Counted from the first letter of the stretch, positions 9,890 to 20,199 are shown. The stretch is 64,000 bases of DNA from Pararge aegeria (GCF_905163445.1 NC_053195.1:1850501-1914500), one strand, 5' to 3'. Numbers and translations are program-made. Notes: generated by a model from the letters alone, not told the origin.

Positions 9890-10062
9890 CAAATCGTGAG
9901 ATAACCTGCATGCCTGAGAGTTATCCGTAACGTTCTGAAAGGTGTGTGAAGTCTACCAATCCTTGCGGGCCAGCGTGGTGGACTACGGCTTTCACTTTCC
10001 TCATTCGAGAGAGCATTATGCCCAGTAGTGAACCGAGAATGAGTTGATTATGATGACGATGA
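9888..10062 (+). repeat. SINE-B copy, right half
   Basis: Resumes the SINE-B interrupted at 9582: ACCTGCATGCCTGAGAGTTA, GTGTGAAGTCTACCAATCC, GCCAGCGTGGTGGACTACGG, ending GATTATGATGACGATGACG. The first 13 bases duplicate 9570-9582. Confidence 0.75.
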
Positions 10063-10525
10063 CGAGAGTATTTTACCAAACCAAGTTAAATACACGCAAG
10101 AGTATAAACGACTTTTGGTTGGCAAAAAAAAAGGAAAATTCATACCAATAGCTTTATCAAGACTGAGATGGTTATTTCACAATATTGTAATGTCTACTTT
10201 AAACGATGCGAGACGAGTTAACTTTATGGCAGTTAATTTGATTACGCATATGCGATCCTTCGGTAGCATATTAATAGCGAGTAACGACGCGCGCTTTGGG
10301 CTGTATGGCGTATGGTCTAAGTGTAATGTAAAAAGCGGCTTCACAAAAAGTAAAACTTACTTAATTCCATTATGGATCAAACGGTTTTGTTTGAGTTTTA
10401 AATTTATTGAATTATCGTGAGATGATTATTATTACATGATTGTAATTCGTATAGTCGATTTTTAGATAATTAACATTAATAATTAACATTATATTTAGAT
10501 AATAACTGTGAAGAAAATCAAAAAG
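10063..10525. other. no gene seen
   Basis: An open frame at 10115-10420 (101 codons, starting at TTG) has no motif I recognise and no start context. I do not call it a gene. Confidence 0.35.
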
Positions 10526-10655
10526 ACACCTGCATGCCTGAGAGTTGAGAGAGATGTTTTTCAAGGCGTATGATGTCTACCACTTACCACTTTAGGCCGT
10601 AGTCCACCGCACTTGGACATTGCGGTGGACTACGGCCTAAACCTTTGTCTCCTGA
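10526..10655 (+). repeat. SINE-B fragment with inverted duplication
   Basis: Starts ACCTGCATGCCTGAGAGTTG in plus orientation. The GGCCGTAGTCCACC block then occurs in both orientations within 45 bases, forming the hairpin annotated at 10594-10638. Confidence 0.65.
10594..10638. repeat. perfect hairpin, 18-bp arms, 9-nt loop
   Basis: Left arm AGGCCGTAGTCCACCGCA (10594-10611), loop CTTGGACAT, right arm TGCGGTGGACTACGGCCT (10621-10638). Both arms are SINE-B sequence, so one arm is an inverted copy of the other. Confidence 0.85.
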
Positions 10656-10754
10656 GTTCTCTACTCCTACAGATCCAAGCCCTATGGTGCACCAATTACA
10701 AAATGGAAGTACCTAATTGATGATTGGAACAAACTACTAAATCAAAGATTTTAA

Positions 10755-10865
10755 ACTAAGGTCCCGTCGATCCATGCAACTAGGTTGAAATATAGACAAA
10801 TCCAAAAATATTATCGTGGTACTCGTTGAACTATATTTAAGAAATACTCAATTAAAGTTAACTAT
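10755..10865 (+). repeat. repeat family P copy
   Basis: CCCGTCGATCCATGCAACTA, then AATATAGACAAATCCAAAAA and ATTATCGTGG, matching 3770-3900 and 21925-22025. Confidence 0.5.
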
Positions 10866-11149
10866 CTAGTGAGAATAATTCGAAAAGCCAAATAATAACA
10901 CGAAAGTTGATTAGAAGTAACTTGATCAAATCGTTGGTGTATATACAACATTCTTTAAATTTTTTTTTGTGGAGTACATAAAAAGAGTAAAAATAAAATT
11001 TTAAAAAAAAATTCTGATTCACTTGTAGCCAACTACATAACTCTCCAATTTTGACTTCCATTTAATAATTCAATGCGGGAATTCAAATCGAATTTATATT
11101 GAGATTCACATTTTCTAGTGCCAAAAGACAATTCGTACAAGTTTTAAAA
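10866..11149. other. no gene seen
   Basis: AT-rich interval. A 67-codon minus-strand frame here has a low-complexity composition and no recognisable motif. Confidence 0.35.
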
Positions 11150-11584
11150 TTCATAATTCGTTTAAAGGAAATTGCATACAATTCTACAATAAACTACCAA
11201 TTGTCATCTTTGAGATGTCTCTTAAAAAGTTAAAAGTTTGTATTAAACGTAAGCTTATAGAAAAGTCCTATTATAGTATAAAGGACTACGTAAACGATAA
11301 AAAAGCTTGGGTGTAAATTATTGCTCTAACCAGGTTGCTCTTCTAATAATTTAAAATGACATTGTGAGATGGTGATAACAAAAAAAAAAAAAAAAACACC
11401 CGGCTAAGTTTGTTGTGGGCTTCTTCTTAGACCAGGACGCGTTTGGAACCCTCGTAGCTTTAGTTTTAAGTTTACGAATGTGGTTATCGCCATCATCTCA
11501 CTACCGTGTGGTTCTTATGTACGCATCAAAAGTGCCACCTGTGGGCCTACTTGAATAAAGATATTTTTGACTTTGACTTTGACA
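11150..11584 (+). pseudogene. LINE-TGAC 3' end: ORF terminus plus 3' UTR
   Basis: The coding end reads FYNKLPIVIFEMSLKKLKVC, then IKRKLIEKSYYSIKDYVNDK and KAWV with a TAA stop near 11315. F-Y-N-K-L-P, followed by a basic helix and Y-Y-S-x-x-D-Y-x-N-D-K, is typical of CR1/Jockey-like LINE ORF2 C-termini. The 3' UTR carries GTGAGATGGTGATAAC, a run of A, GGAACCCTCGTAGCTTTAG, GTTATCGCCATCATCTCAC, and ends AATAAAGATATTTTTGACTT and GACTTTGAC. It is nearly identical to the copy ending at 40098. A 5'-truncated copy, not a host gene. Confidence 0.75.
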
Positions 11585-12107
11585 TTTTAATACCTTCGTA
11601 CCAAATTTATTAATAGAGTTTAAAATTCGCAAAATTTAAAGAGTACCGGTTTTTGGAAAAATTCGGAACCATATAAAATCGTGGCGATTTAATTCCTCGC
11701 TGTTCTTAAACTCGCTTGTAAAACGAAATACACAAAACCGATCAGTATTGTTCCCGCGTAACGTTACCGCAGCTCGTTTATATCTTACACCATACTGGCT
11801 ACAAAATATAAAATTTTATGTCCAGTACACGAGAACATCGAATTGACCGTCTCAGTAAAAGTAAGTGTTATTGCTTAATTTGAGCATAACCGTATCAGTT
11901 TGTGATTTTATCCGACACTCAGAAATACGTGTGTTTAAAGGCAATGAATTTAACGATGTCAAGTGTGCAGTAGTGGTTTCCCAATTTGGGCTTCTTATGA
12001 GGATCTTACATATTAAAGTAATTATTATTACCATGTGAATATGCTGCCTTTTCTTTATTTGCGATGTCCTAGAGCTTTTTATTCCAAGATAAAGAGTTCT
12101 GATCTAT
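11585..12107. other. no gene seen
   Basis: No recognisable coding or shared repeat sequence. Confidence 0.35.
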
Positions 12108-12311
12108 CAGTGGCGTGCATAGAGGGTATGCATAGGGTATGCAGGTGGTATAAAATGAAGAAAATCTCCAGTACAAGGCATAAAAAACTTAAGGATATGC
12201 ATTGTAAGAGTTATGCAAAGCCTACCCTTAAGTATTTATAACGCGTACTGGAGATTTTCTTTATTTTATATCATCTACATACCCTGTGCATACCCTCTAT
12301 GCACGCCACTG
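12108..12311. mobile_element. hAT-like MITE, 204 bp
   Basis: Termini CAGTGGCGTGCATAGAGGGT and its inverse at the right end. The inverted similarity extends far inward (GAAAATCTCCAGTAC and GTACTGGAGATTTTC), so almost the whole element can fold on itself. Flanks TGATCTAT (12100-12107) and TGGTCTAT (12312-12319) form an 8-bp target duplication with one mismatch, the length expected for hAT elements. Noncoding. Confidence 0.75.
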
Positions 12312-12427
12312 TGGTCTATCTAGAATTTCAGTCCTGAAGAAGCAATACATTGCGACAGTACTAGATTACCAGACAATAGCTCAAATAAAACTACAGTATA
12401 CTTAATGATATTCTGGGCCTTATATTT

Positions 12428-12660
12428 ATGTTAAGACCGTAGTCCAACACGCTGGCTCAATGCGGATTGGTGGACTCAACACACCTTTGAGAACAAACAA
12501 ATGAAAAACTTTTGGCATGCAGGTTTCCTCACGATGTTTTCCTTCACCGTTAAAGCGAGTGATATTTAATTGGTTAAAACGCACATAACTTAGAAAGTTA
12601 GTCGAAATCGCCCCTCCGAAAGTGAAGTCGAAGTCTTACCCACTGGGCTATCACCGCTTT
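12428..12660 (-). repeat. SINE-B copy
   Basis: Minus-strand SINE-B: CCGTAGTCCAACACGCTGGC, TGCGGATTGGTGGACT, GCATGCAGGTTTCCTCACGA, and the tRNA-like head CCCACTGGGCTATCACCGCT at the right end. Its box B is degraded (no GATTCGAAC). Confidence 0.75.
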
Positions 12661-13774
12661 TTAATAATAATAAATAATAATTGACGGACTAAAAAGGAGG
12701 CCCATGACCCAGATAGTACGTGGAATACCATCGCCTGTTAACTTCAAAGAGATTTCAAGCACAAGAATCCTGCTTGACGGCAGATACTTCCCCGGGGAAG
12801 TATCGCCTATTCAAGGAATATAGCAGCATTTTTGTGCTTCAGTTTGAAGGACGTCGTTGCCGTTGTCACAAAATGCTCTTATACTGCTTTTTTAATTGCA
12901 ATATCAATACAATATTATCGCAGTAAATCTCAGTCTGTCATCGATAAAAAGTTCGCTTGGTAACAAAAAAACATTTTTATTACTCGACTTTTTAATTATG
13001 TGATTTCAGTTCATAAATCCACCCGTAACGAATCGACACCAAAAGAGAAACGTAAGAGTATCGAATGATACCTCGATTGTGAAATGTTATACCTGGCATA
13101 ACTCCCGAAAATCGGCTATAACAATAATTTTTATTTATTTTTGATTAAAACTCATAAAGATGCAATGGCGGTAATCGATTTAAATTGATTTCGCAAATAA
13201 TTGTAATTAATTCTTAAACCCGACGCCAATGGTCTGTCAATACAATTTATTGAGTATATCGAGGTGATTTCTTATTTATGTTTTGCAAAATAATATTTCG
13301 CTCGGCCCTTTTCAAGTGACATCAGAAACACCGCTCTCGGTGAAATATATATTTTATTTCAATTAAAAAAAATAATTGATTCTGCATACTGAAAATATTC
13401 TTGTTTACACCCAGACTATGACCATATGCCAGATTGAAAACACAGAGAATATTTTTTTTTATTTCATTTTTGTTTTCGTTTGCGTATATACTTACTCAAA
13501 ATACTTAGGTTTGCTCTCTCTTTAGAAATACTGTAGATGACTACACACCACTTGCTTGACGTATTATCTAAAGTTAAACAAAAAAGTTATTGTGAGTTAC
13601 ATTATATATACTATTATATACTTGAATATGTCAAGCAATTAAATACTATTTCTAATATTGCTATCTGACGACGACGAATGATAGCGTGTCATAACTTATT
13701 GACACGCCCGCCAAAACTTATCTCACTCTAATAAACCCTCGCTTATATTAATAAAAACAGTTGACGTTATCACA
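12661..13774. other. no gene seen
   Basis: About 1.1 kb of AT-rich sequence without a recognisable repeat shared with the window. Short open frames such as 12720-12926 lack motifs. Confidence 0.35.
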
Positions 13775-13950
13775 GGCACTTATGAAGCGTTCATACGTAT
13801 ACCTAACATGTTACCACTATTGTTAGGTGATGGTGATAACTGCATTCGTTAACTTAAAACTAAAGCTAGGAGGGTTCCAAACGCGCCTTGGTCTAAAAAG
13901 AGAATAAACTTAGCCAGTTTTTTTTTTGTTATTACCATCTCACAGTCGAG
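13775..13950 (-). repeat. LINE-TGAC family 3' UTR, GAATTT-tailed subfamily
   Basis: Minus-strand copy: CAGGCACTTATGAAGCGTTC, GATGGTGATAACTGCATTCG, CTAAAGCTAGGAGGGTTCC, GCGCCTTGGTCTAA, then TTATTACCATCTCACAG. Confidence 0.65.
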
Positions 13951-14106
13951 TTGATATGATTTTTCTAGGATTTCAAACTCGGTCGCCCCAACAGGTAGGC
14001 CGAAGCCCTAGACTATCGCGGCTTCCACTAGCCCCTATTATCATTGTTTAAATCTAAGACAAGCCCTTTAACTCTATTAGGAAGGAAACAGTAAAATACC
14101 TATACC

Positions 14107-14234
14107 CAGTGGCGTGCACAAGGTTTAGACCAGGGTAGACATAATTTGAAAACTTGGCAGAAACTTGGCTCCTTCTTCACGAGTGATATAACTTTTTTAG
14201 ATGCTTCAGTGCATGTATAAAGTGCACGCCACTG
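14107..14234. mobile_element. hAT-like MITE, short divergent member
   Basis: Begins CAGTGGCGTGCACAAGG and ends AAGTGCACGCCACTG, the same termini as the MITEs at 12108 and 24390. The interior is different and shorter (128 bp). The 8 bases on each side do not match, so the insertion is old or one flank has been altered. Confidence 0.6.
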
Positions 14235-14562
14235 CAAGACGATGTTGTTTCATAAAACAACACGGAATATTCCACAGCCTAAGGACAGATTATCGCTCTT
14301 TATAGATCCTATACCTGGTAACAGTAAACAAGAATCCATTCAATTAAACGTAGAGTACTCCGTCCGTTTTGTTCACTCGCTGTAGTAGGTATACAAAAAA
14401 TCTTTGTTGCGCCAATTATGAGTGTATCAGTTAAAAACCATGACATAGCTACATCTGTAAAGGTGTGTTCCCATGAAATATGATAAAACGAGCACTTTCC
14501 AATTTTTACGGGTTACTTGTTCGCAACATACCAGCATTAAAAGTACCTATTAATTTTATTTG

Positions 14563-14940
14563 ATACTAGCGGTCTCTCGCTACTTCGTCCGCATATAAGT
14601 CAACCTTTTAAGATAGATATAAATGCTGTAGCGTAGTTTTGTTTAGAACTTCTAAAGGTGAACAACTTTGTCATATATTAATTTATCAAAACTTTAACTA
14701 TTTACGCAGCGCAAGCATCGGAAGCTCCAACAGGAAAAAAACCCCGATTTTGAAACATTCTTAATGGTTGGTTTGCTCCTATTAATCTTAGCGTGCTAAT
14801 ATATATTCTATAGCCTTCCTCGATAAATAGGTTATGAAACATAGAAATAATTTTTCAAATCGGACCAGTATTTCCTGAGATCATCGCGTTCAAGTAAACA
14901 AACAAATAAACTCTTCCGCTTCATATTAGTATAAGATTCT
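14563..14940 (+). repeat. dispersed repeat (RTE-tail type)
   Basis: Starts ACTAGCGGTCTCTCGCTACT and contains CTATAGCCTTCCTCGATAAA and CAAATCGGACCAGTATTTCC. Its last part is repeated at about 15988. This resembles non-autonomous repeats common in Lepidoptera; the class is inferred. Confidence 0.5.
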
Positions 14941-15070
14941 GCTAATAATTTGACGGTCTTTTTCACCACCTTCCAACAAGCTTTGGGTAGCCTAATCTTA
15001 GTTTTGTCACTTTATTACACACTTCTTTACAATAATTGACTTACCTGTGTAAATGAAAATAATATTTTTA
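14868..15070 (+). repeat. local direct duplication, copy 1
   Basis: Contains ATCGCGTTCAAGTAAACAAA, CTCTTCCGCTTCATATTAGT, TTTCACCACCTTCC and TTTTGTCACTTTATTACA in the same order as 15988-16190, about 1.1 kb away, with several indels. Confidence 0.65.
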
Positions 15071-15371
15071 TTTGCACAGATACTACTTTACTAATATTGT
15101 AAGTCTGTTTGTCCTTTCTTTACGCCCGAACTAAATAACCAATGAACTAGATAATTGGCATACGGTTAGTTGAAAGTACGGAGAGGAATGTAAGCTACTT
15201 TTGGTCCTCGAAAATCCAATTCTCAAGAGAACAGGAAAGTTAGTTTTTTTACTAAATATTGTTTTTCCTTTACATTCTAAAATAGCAACCATATGACTTA
15301 TTCACCGCTGGTAGCACCGCAGGGCGACACTAGCACTACATTTGAGCTATATTTTCTCGAGCCACTATGAA

Positions 15372-15638
15372 AAATACATAAATATAAATAATAAATATCG
15401 CCATATAGCCCCAGAGTAAGCATAGCTTGTGTTATAGGTACTAAGATGACTTATGAATATATATATTTTTTTTTTATGAATAATATAAATAAATATTTAC
15501 AATATACAGATAAACACCTGAAAAACTTTCATGTTCATCACACACACATTTTCCAGTTGTGGGAAACCACCACCTTGGGACCCACGGCCTTGGAGTCAGA
15601 AAGCAGGATCGCTACAAACAGCGCCAACCAGCCGTCAA
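15372..15638 (-). repeat. SINE-A copy, diverged
   Basis: Minus-strand SINE-A: CGCCATATAGCCCCAGAGTA, AGCATAGCTTGTGTTATAGG, ending CGCCAACCAGCCGTC. Box B is disrupted by an insertion (GGGAAACCACCACCTTGGGA). Confidence 0.75.
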
Positions 15639-15987
15639 TATGATTTTATCGAATAAATATAATGAATTAAAACTAAAAATCGCTCGTGCTTTCTAGACCA
15701 GTGAGAAATAACCATACGCATAGGCTCGTTTAGAGCGTTTTGTTCCAAAGTATGACAAGTGCTATCTAACTCTTGTTCATTTGAGCTCTAGATATTTTTT
15801 TTACCGTTCAAATGTCAGTACCTTAACAAGGTTCTTGATGCTACATCGAAGTTTAAATGCCCTGCGACTATTACGTCACAGCACCGTCGCAGCAGCGTCG
15901 TAGCACGTCATAAAAAAATGTAACTGTATAGCTAAACGCTAATAATAAGGATAATAAATGCAACATAGTAATAATTTATCTAATCAG

Positions 15988-16190
15988 ACTAGTAGTTCCA
16001 GAGATTATCGCGTTCAAGTAAACAAACAAACTCTTCCGCTTCATATTAGTATAAGATTCTGCTATTTAATGTTCTGTTTCACCACCTTCCGACAAGCGTC
16101 GGGTAGCCTTATCGTATGTTTTGTCACTTTATTACATACTTTCTTTAGAATATTTGACTTGCCTTAGCAAGTGAAACTAATATTTTGACG
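15988..16190 (+). repeat. local direct duplication, copy 2
   Basis: Same block order as 14868-15070. It lies downstream of unrelated sequence, so the duplicated unit probably moved as part of a repeat rather than as a simple tandem. Confidence 0.65.
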
Positions 16191-16420
16191 TGACAACGTC
16201 TTATAAATTGGTTTGCCGGGTGACACTTCAAGAAACTGCGTTACGCTCCGCTCACGTTATGCGCTCACAATGAGAGCGAGTGAGAGGCACGCGTCCCTTC
16301 CACTCGGGCATGGTTAGCCCGCCTAAGAGCGAGAGAGACAGACATAAAAAGTGAAAGGCACGCGTCCCTTTGTAGTAAACGCTGTTTCATTGTACGCAAA
16401 CGTATTGCAAGTTATTGTAT
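16191..16420. repeat. GC-rich repeat-like block
   Basis: Reads CTTATAAATTGGTTTGCCGG, GAGAGGCACGCGTCCCTTCC, GGTTAGCCCGCCTAAGAGCG and AAAGGCACGCGTCCCTTTG. The GGCACGCGTCCCTT block occurs twice, about 75 bp apart. Base composition is unlike the flanks. I do not know its class. Confidence 0.4.
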
Positions 16421-16794
16421 GTATATTTGTATATAAATACGTATGTATGTGTAAAGGTAAAAATAAAATTTTGTTAATATGAAATTCAGTGCGAGATTCT
16501 TTGTATAAATTAATGTTTTAAATATAATTCTTTGTATAAATAAATGTTTTAAATTGTTACTATTATTTCATCCTTCTTCCTACTATACGAATGAATATTC
16601 ACATTAAAATTATTTTACCACTCAAAGTCGTTGTTACATAAAACTTTCGCCCGTATACCGACTTTACAGGCAACCAATTTTTTTTTTTAATTTTACTTAT
16701 ATTCAAACAAACAAACATTGTTTTTTACGCCTTAATCACGCCTTTTCTTTACGCCTTAACTAAGGCTCCAATTACAGGCACTGGTTTAATGTCA

Positions 16795-16905
16795 ACATCA
16801 AACGAGCTGCTGGGAACGATTGGATGAACCAAGGCAAGGGAAGAGAAACAGGTCGGGGGAGGACTTTACCCGAGAAGGGGCTCATATTTCCTAAGATAAT
16901 CAAAA
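16795..16905 (+). repeat. LINE 3' end fragment
   Basis: GGTCGGGGGAGGACTTTACC and CGAGAAGGGGCTCATATTTC resemble the coding end of another non-LTR element (a GGxxFTRRGSYF-like terminus). Short and broken. Confidence 0.4.
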
Positions 16906-16959
16906 CAATAATTACTGAGTAACCAAACTAACAATGTAGATTTAAGGATATAATATTTG

Positions 16960-17048
16960 GCCAGCGTGATAGACTACGGCCTAAGCTCTTCTCATTCTGA
17001 GAGAACCCGTGCCCTGTTGTGGGCCGGTAATTCTTTAATGATGATGAA
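16960..17048 (+). repeat. SINE-B 3' end
   Basis: GGCCAGCGTGATAGACTACG, CTTCTCATTCTGAGAGAACC, GTGCCCTGTTGTGGGCCGG, ending in ATGATGATG. 5' truncated. Confidence 0.7.
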
Positions 17049-17489
17049 CCAAATAAAATATAATAATCGAGACTACGTTAAGATCAAAACCGATTTAAAA
17101 AATATTTTCTGATTTCCCACAAATTACATTTCAGAAAAAATGCAAGGGAACCGGCATCGAAACTTGTATTTCAATAAAGTGGAACAAAAAAAGAAAGAGT
17201 TACTCGCACGGGAAGTTTAATCAATGAAAGCATTAACGCAAGGAGCGCAAATTGAATGAGGCATCAGCAATGATGCTCATATTTTGAAAAAAACTAATTA
17301 TAATACCAGTTTCACACAGTGAAGTGGATCTTTGCACTAAAAGAATCTGAAGCCGCCCCTTGTCTTTAATAAGAATACTCGACTCCAACTTCATTTCAGA
17401 ATTCCTACTTTAGATATTACTAGCCTTAGATTTGCTCACTCGCAATCTAGGAGTAGTTTTCGAGCATGGGAGCATTAACCTGGCTGAGT
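17049..17489. other. no gene seen
   Basis: No recognisable feature. Confidence 0.35.
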
Positions 17490-17705
17490 TTCTTGTAACC
17501 TGGCTAAGTTTCTTTCGGGCTCTTCTTAGACCAGGGCGCGTTAGGAACCCTCCTAGCTTTCGTTTTACAACGAATGCAGTTATCACCATCACCTTAGTTT
17601 CATCACATTAGTGTTAACGTGTTTAATGTATGAACGTTTCATAAGTGCCTGTAATAAAGTGTACATGAAAAAACTCGGAATAAAATTTTGAATTTTGAAT
17701 TTCAT
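17490..17705 (+). repeat. LINE-TGAC family 3' UTR, GAATTT-tailed subfamily
   Basis: GGGCTCTTCTTAGACCAGGG, CGCGTTAGGAACCCTCCTAG, AGTTATCACCATCACC, ATGAACGTTTCATAAGTGCC, TGTAATAAAGTGTACATG, and the tail TTTTGAATTTTGAATTT. It shows this subfamily's tail best. Confidence 0.7.
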
Positions 17706-17969
17706 GGAATACTTGAACAGCAGAGTAAGTTGGATCTTATTTTTTTAAAGTTCAAAGAGCTTAAAATATTCTAAAGAATATTCTAAAGAATAATAATTTT
17801 GACGCAACTTTTTTAAAACAAATATAAAAACTACAGGATTAGCGAATCTGACACGAGTGGCATTAGGTCCATTTTACATTGACTATACAGAGTTTATTAC
17901 TCGAAAACGATTCTTCGATTGGGAGCAAATCTTGTACTAAGGCTACTGTATTATGTCTAAGCCTATCTT

Positions 17970-18095
17970 CAACATTATCAGCTCATTCTGGGCCCACTAC
18001 AGGGTACGGATCTCCTCTCAGAATTAGGAGTTAGGCCGTAGTCTACTCTGGCCTAGTGCGGATTGTTAAACTTCACACACCTTTTAGAACGTTAT
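17970..18095 (-). repeat. SINE-B 3' part
   Basis: Minus strand: TTATCAGCTCATTCTGGGCC, CACTACAGGGTACGGATCTC, AGGCCGTAGTCTACTCTGGC, ending near AGAACGTTATGAG. Confidence 0.7.
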
Positions 18096-18596
18096 GAGTT
18101 TAGTTTTATTCAACTATAAATGGTTTTAAAGCAACAATTAAAATGATATTTGATTTACAACCAATATTCATGAATTGCGGTGTTAGGTATTTTGATATAA
18201 ATACTGCAACATTTTGGAAACACTTCAGTACTATTTGGCCACGAATTATGCAAAGATTCCCGGTTAGTCGTTGTCAAAAGAGAAGATTCATAGAAGAACC
18301 AGAGTAACGGTTATAGTATAGTAGTCATGTTTAATAATAGCCTAGGCACGGTTCGCGAGACCAACAGAAGATGTAGAGTTGGAGACCTTGGAGTGCGCCC
18401 TGCATGACACTTATGACCAACGGTGGGCTTCCATCGGTTAGTATGATTCCTTATTAACTGCTTAACATTTTACGTTGGTCATGCAACATTTAACCCGCTC
18501 GTTAGGTAAATTTTCTGGTACATTTATGGTTGGAAATTAAGCTAAAATTACGGTCAAGAGCGATTTTTTAATGTATGAATTCTGTATGGTATATAT
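18096..18596. other. no gene seen
   Basis: A short block near 18483-18522 (CGCTCGTTAGGTAAATTTTC) recurs in related form near 19165-19190 (TGCTCGTTAGGTACATTATC). This suggests an unlabelled repeat shared with the stretch after the SINE-E copy. Confidence 0.35.
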
Positions 18597-18957
18597 ACAG
18601 GGATAGCTTAGTAGGTAAGGATGTGGCTTTCTTCTCTCAGAGATTGAGTTCGAGCCCAGGCCACACAATTGACGTTTCGGGGTTATGTGCGTTTTAATAT
18701 ACCTATATTTTTTTTTTTAATTTAAGCAACTTAAATATCACTTTCTTTTAACGGTGAATGGAAACAACGTGAGGATACCTGCATGCCTGAGAGTTCCCCA
18801 TGATGTTATCAACAGCGTGTGAAGTCCACCAATCTGCACTTGGCCAGCGTGGTAGACTATGGCCTACACCCTTCTTATTCTGACACCACCCGTGACCCTG
18901 AAGGGGAGGTGTAATAGGTGGTTGATATGATGATAATGACGATGATGATGATGAAGC
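18597..18957 (+). repeat. SINE-B copy, full length
   Basis: The tRNA-like head GGATAGCTTAGTAGGTAAGG (box A) and GAGTTCGAGCCCAGG (box B) begin the copy. The body has ACCTGCATGCCTGAGAGTTC and GGCCAGCGTGGTAGACTATG, and the tail is GATGATGATGATG. It is followed immediately by a SINE-E copy. Confidence 0.8.
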
Positions 18958-19150
18958 AACGTGATAAACGACTAAGACACCGGAAGGTATCTTTACATCG
19001 TTCGACTCCATGTAGGACTGGAGTGTAAATAAATACGGCTGCGACGATAATGCAGTCGTATTTATATCAAAATACCCACAAATTCCATGTCATGAACATT
19101 GGTTATTAATCAAATGTTTAATTATTTACCCACTTTATAAAATTACTGTT
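18958..19150 (+). repeat. SINE-E copy
   Basis: Head: GATAAACGACTAAGACACCG, then TACATCGTTCGACTCCATGT (box B-like). Body: TCGTATTTATATCAAAATAC. End: ATTATTTACCCACTTTATAA. Other copies are at 19920, 38683 and 40628. Confidence 0.6.
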
Positions 19151-19762
19151 ACAAACGTTTAAACTGCTCGTTAGGTACATTATCTGGTACAATAACCTTT
19201 TTAAGTGCAATTTTTTTTAGGATTCTGTATTGAGTAGGTATTGACATTATGGCGTGGCCTAGTCATAATCGCGTAAATATGTCGACTGGGCTGAAAGCTA
19301 CGTTGGTCTACCCGAGTCGGTTGTTGGACAACCTAGACTTTGTAGGTGCACTTAAAAGTACGGTTATGAAAAGGTACCTTACGGAACTCTAAAGAGGCAA
19401 AATTCGCTGATGACGTTAATCAAGGCTAATAGGTTCTCCCGGGTTTGCCTGCCCCGCCATAAACTAGCTGGTGAGGTCGTAAATCTTATTTAATGTTATG
19501 GACTGGTATTTAAGATGGTAATTTTGATCGGCTAGTGCTTTTACGAGATGGTGCGGTCGTAATTTTGGAATATGTTATGAAATTAACTGAAGACAGATTT
19601 TTATGCGCGATTAACCGACTTTCATGCAAAATGGAAACCACATTTTTTTTGTCTTCTTATGTATGATTATTTTGTACCATGAATAAACGCTGATATCCTA
19701 GGGACTGGGTTTGGCTTACTTTTACTAAAAACAGTTATAACATCAATTCGTTTGAATAGAAT
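19151..19762. other. no gene seen
   Basis: A partly GC-richer interval (19250-19480) without a recognisable ORF. Confidence 0.35.
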
Positions 19763-19905
19763 AAAAGAGCAGGCGTTACTTTGCGGAAATCCATAATATA
19801 TTATGAAATTAAGCTTAATTTTCAATACTCTGCGAAAAGCAGGAGAATCTGAGAATCTGTTCGGTGTGGAGTATAAGGATTGAAGAAATTATAAATTACA
19901 CAGTC
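19763..19905. mobile_element. fold-back MITE family, truncated copy
   Basis: GAGCAGGCGTTACTTTGCGG, AAATCCATAATATATTATG, AAATTAAGCTTAATTTTC, CTGCGAAAAGCAGGAGAATC, TGAAGAAATTATAAATTACA. Only one arm is present. Confidence 0.6.
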
Positions 19906-19919
19906 TCATAAAAGACTGA

Positions 19920-20035
19920 ACTGTATCGATAATGCACTCGTATTTATATCAAAATACCCACCAATAATGTGAATGTGACTTAAATATAATTTAAATTATT
20001 TCTTGAAAACTATTTCATAATTAAATTAGAATAAA
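19920..20035 (+). repeat. SINE-E fragment
   Basis: ATAATGCACTCGTATTTATA, CAAAATACCCACCAATAATG, then ATTTAAATTATTTCTTGAAA as in the 38.7 and 40.6 kb copies. Confidence 0.55.
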
Positions 20036-20138
20036 AAAAAAGCTATCAGCAATCGCTCAATCGTTTACGTAATTTTTTACGAAAGGTCAATTGTATTCTA
20101 CCTACATTTATTATTATTATTCATTTACATTCTCGTTC

Positions 20139-20199
20139 AGGTCAAATTTTAGGGCAAATTTTTATTTAAACGCATTTAGCGTTTAAATAAAAATTTGAC
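20139..20199. repeat. perfect hairpin, 19-bp arms, 5-nt loop
   Basis: Core arms CAAATTTTTATTTAAACGC (20155-20173) and GCGTTTAAATAAAAATTTG (20179-20197) enclose ATTTA. Just outside, GGTCAAATTTT (from 20139) also pairs with AAAATTTGACC at the right end, giving an alternative pairing. Confidence 0.8.

Noticed and set aside
10115..10420. 101-codon plus-strand open frame
   Set aside because: It starts at TTG, has no recognisable motif and no sign of splice sites or conserved composition.
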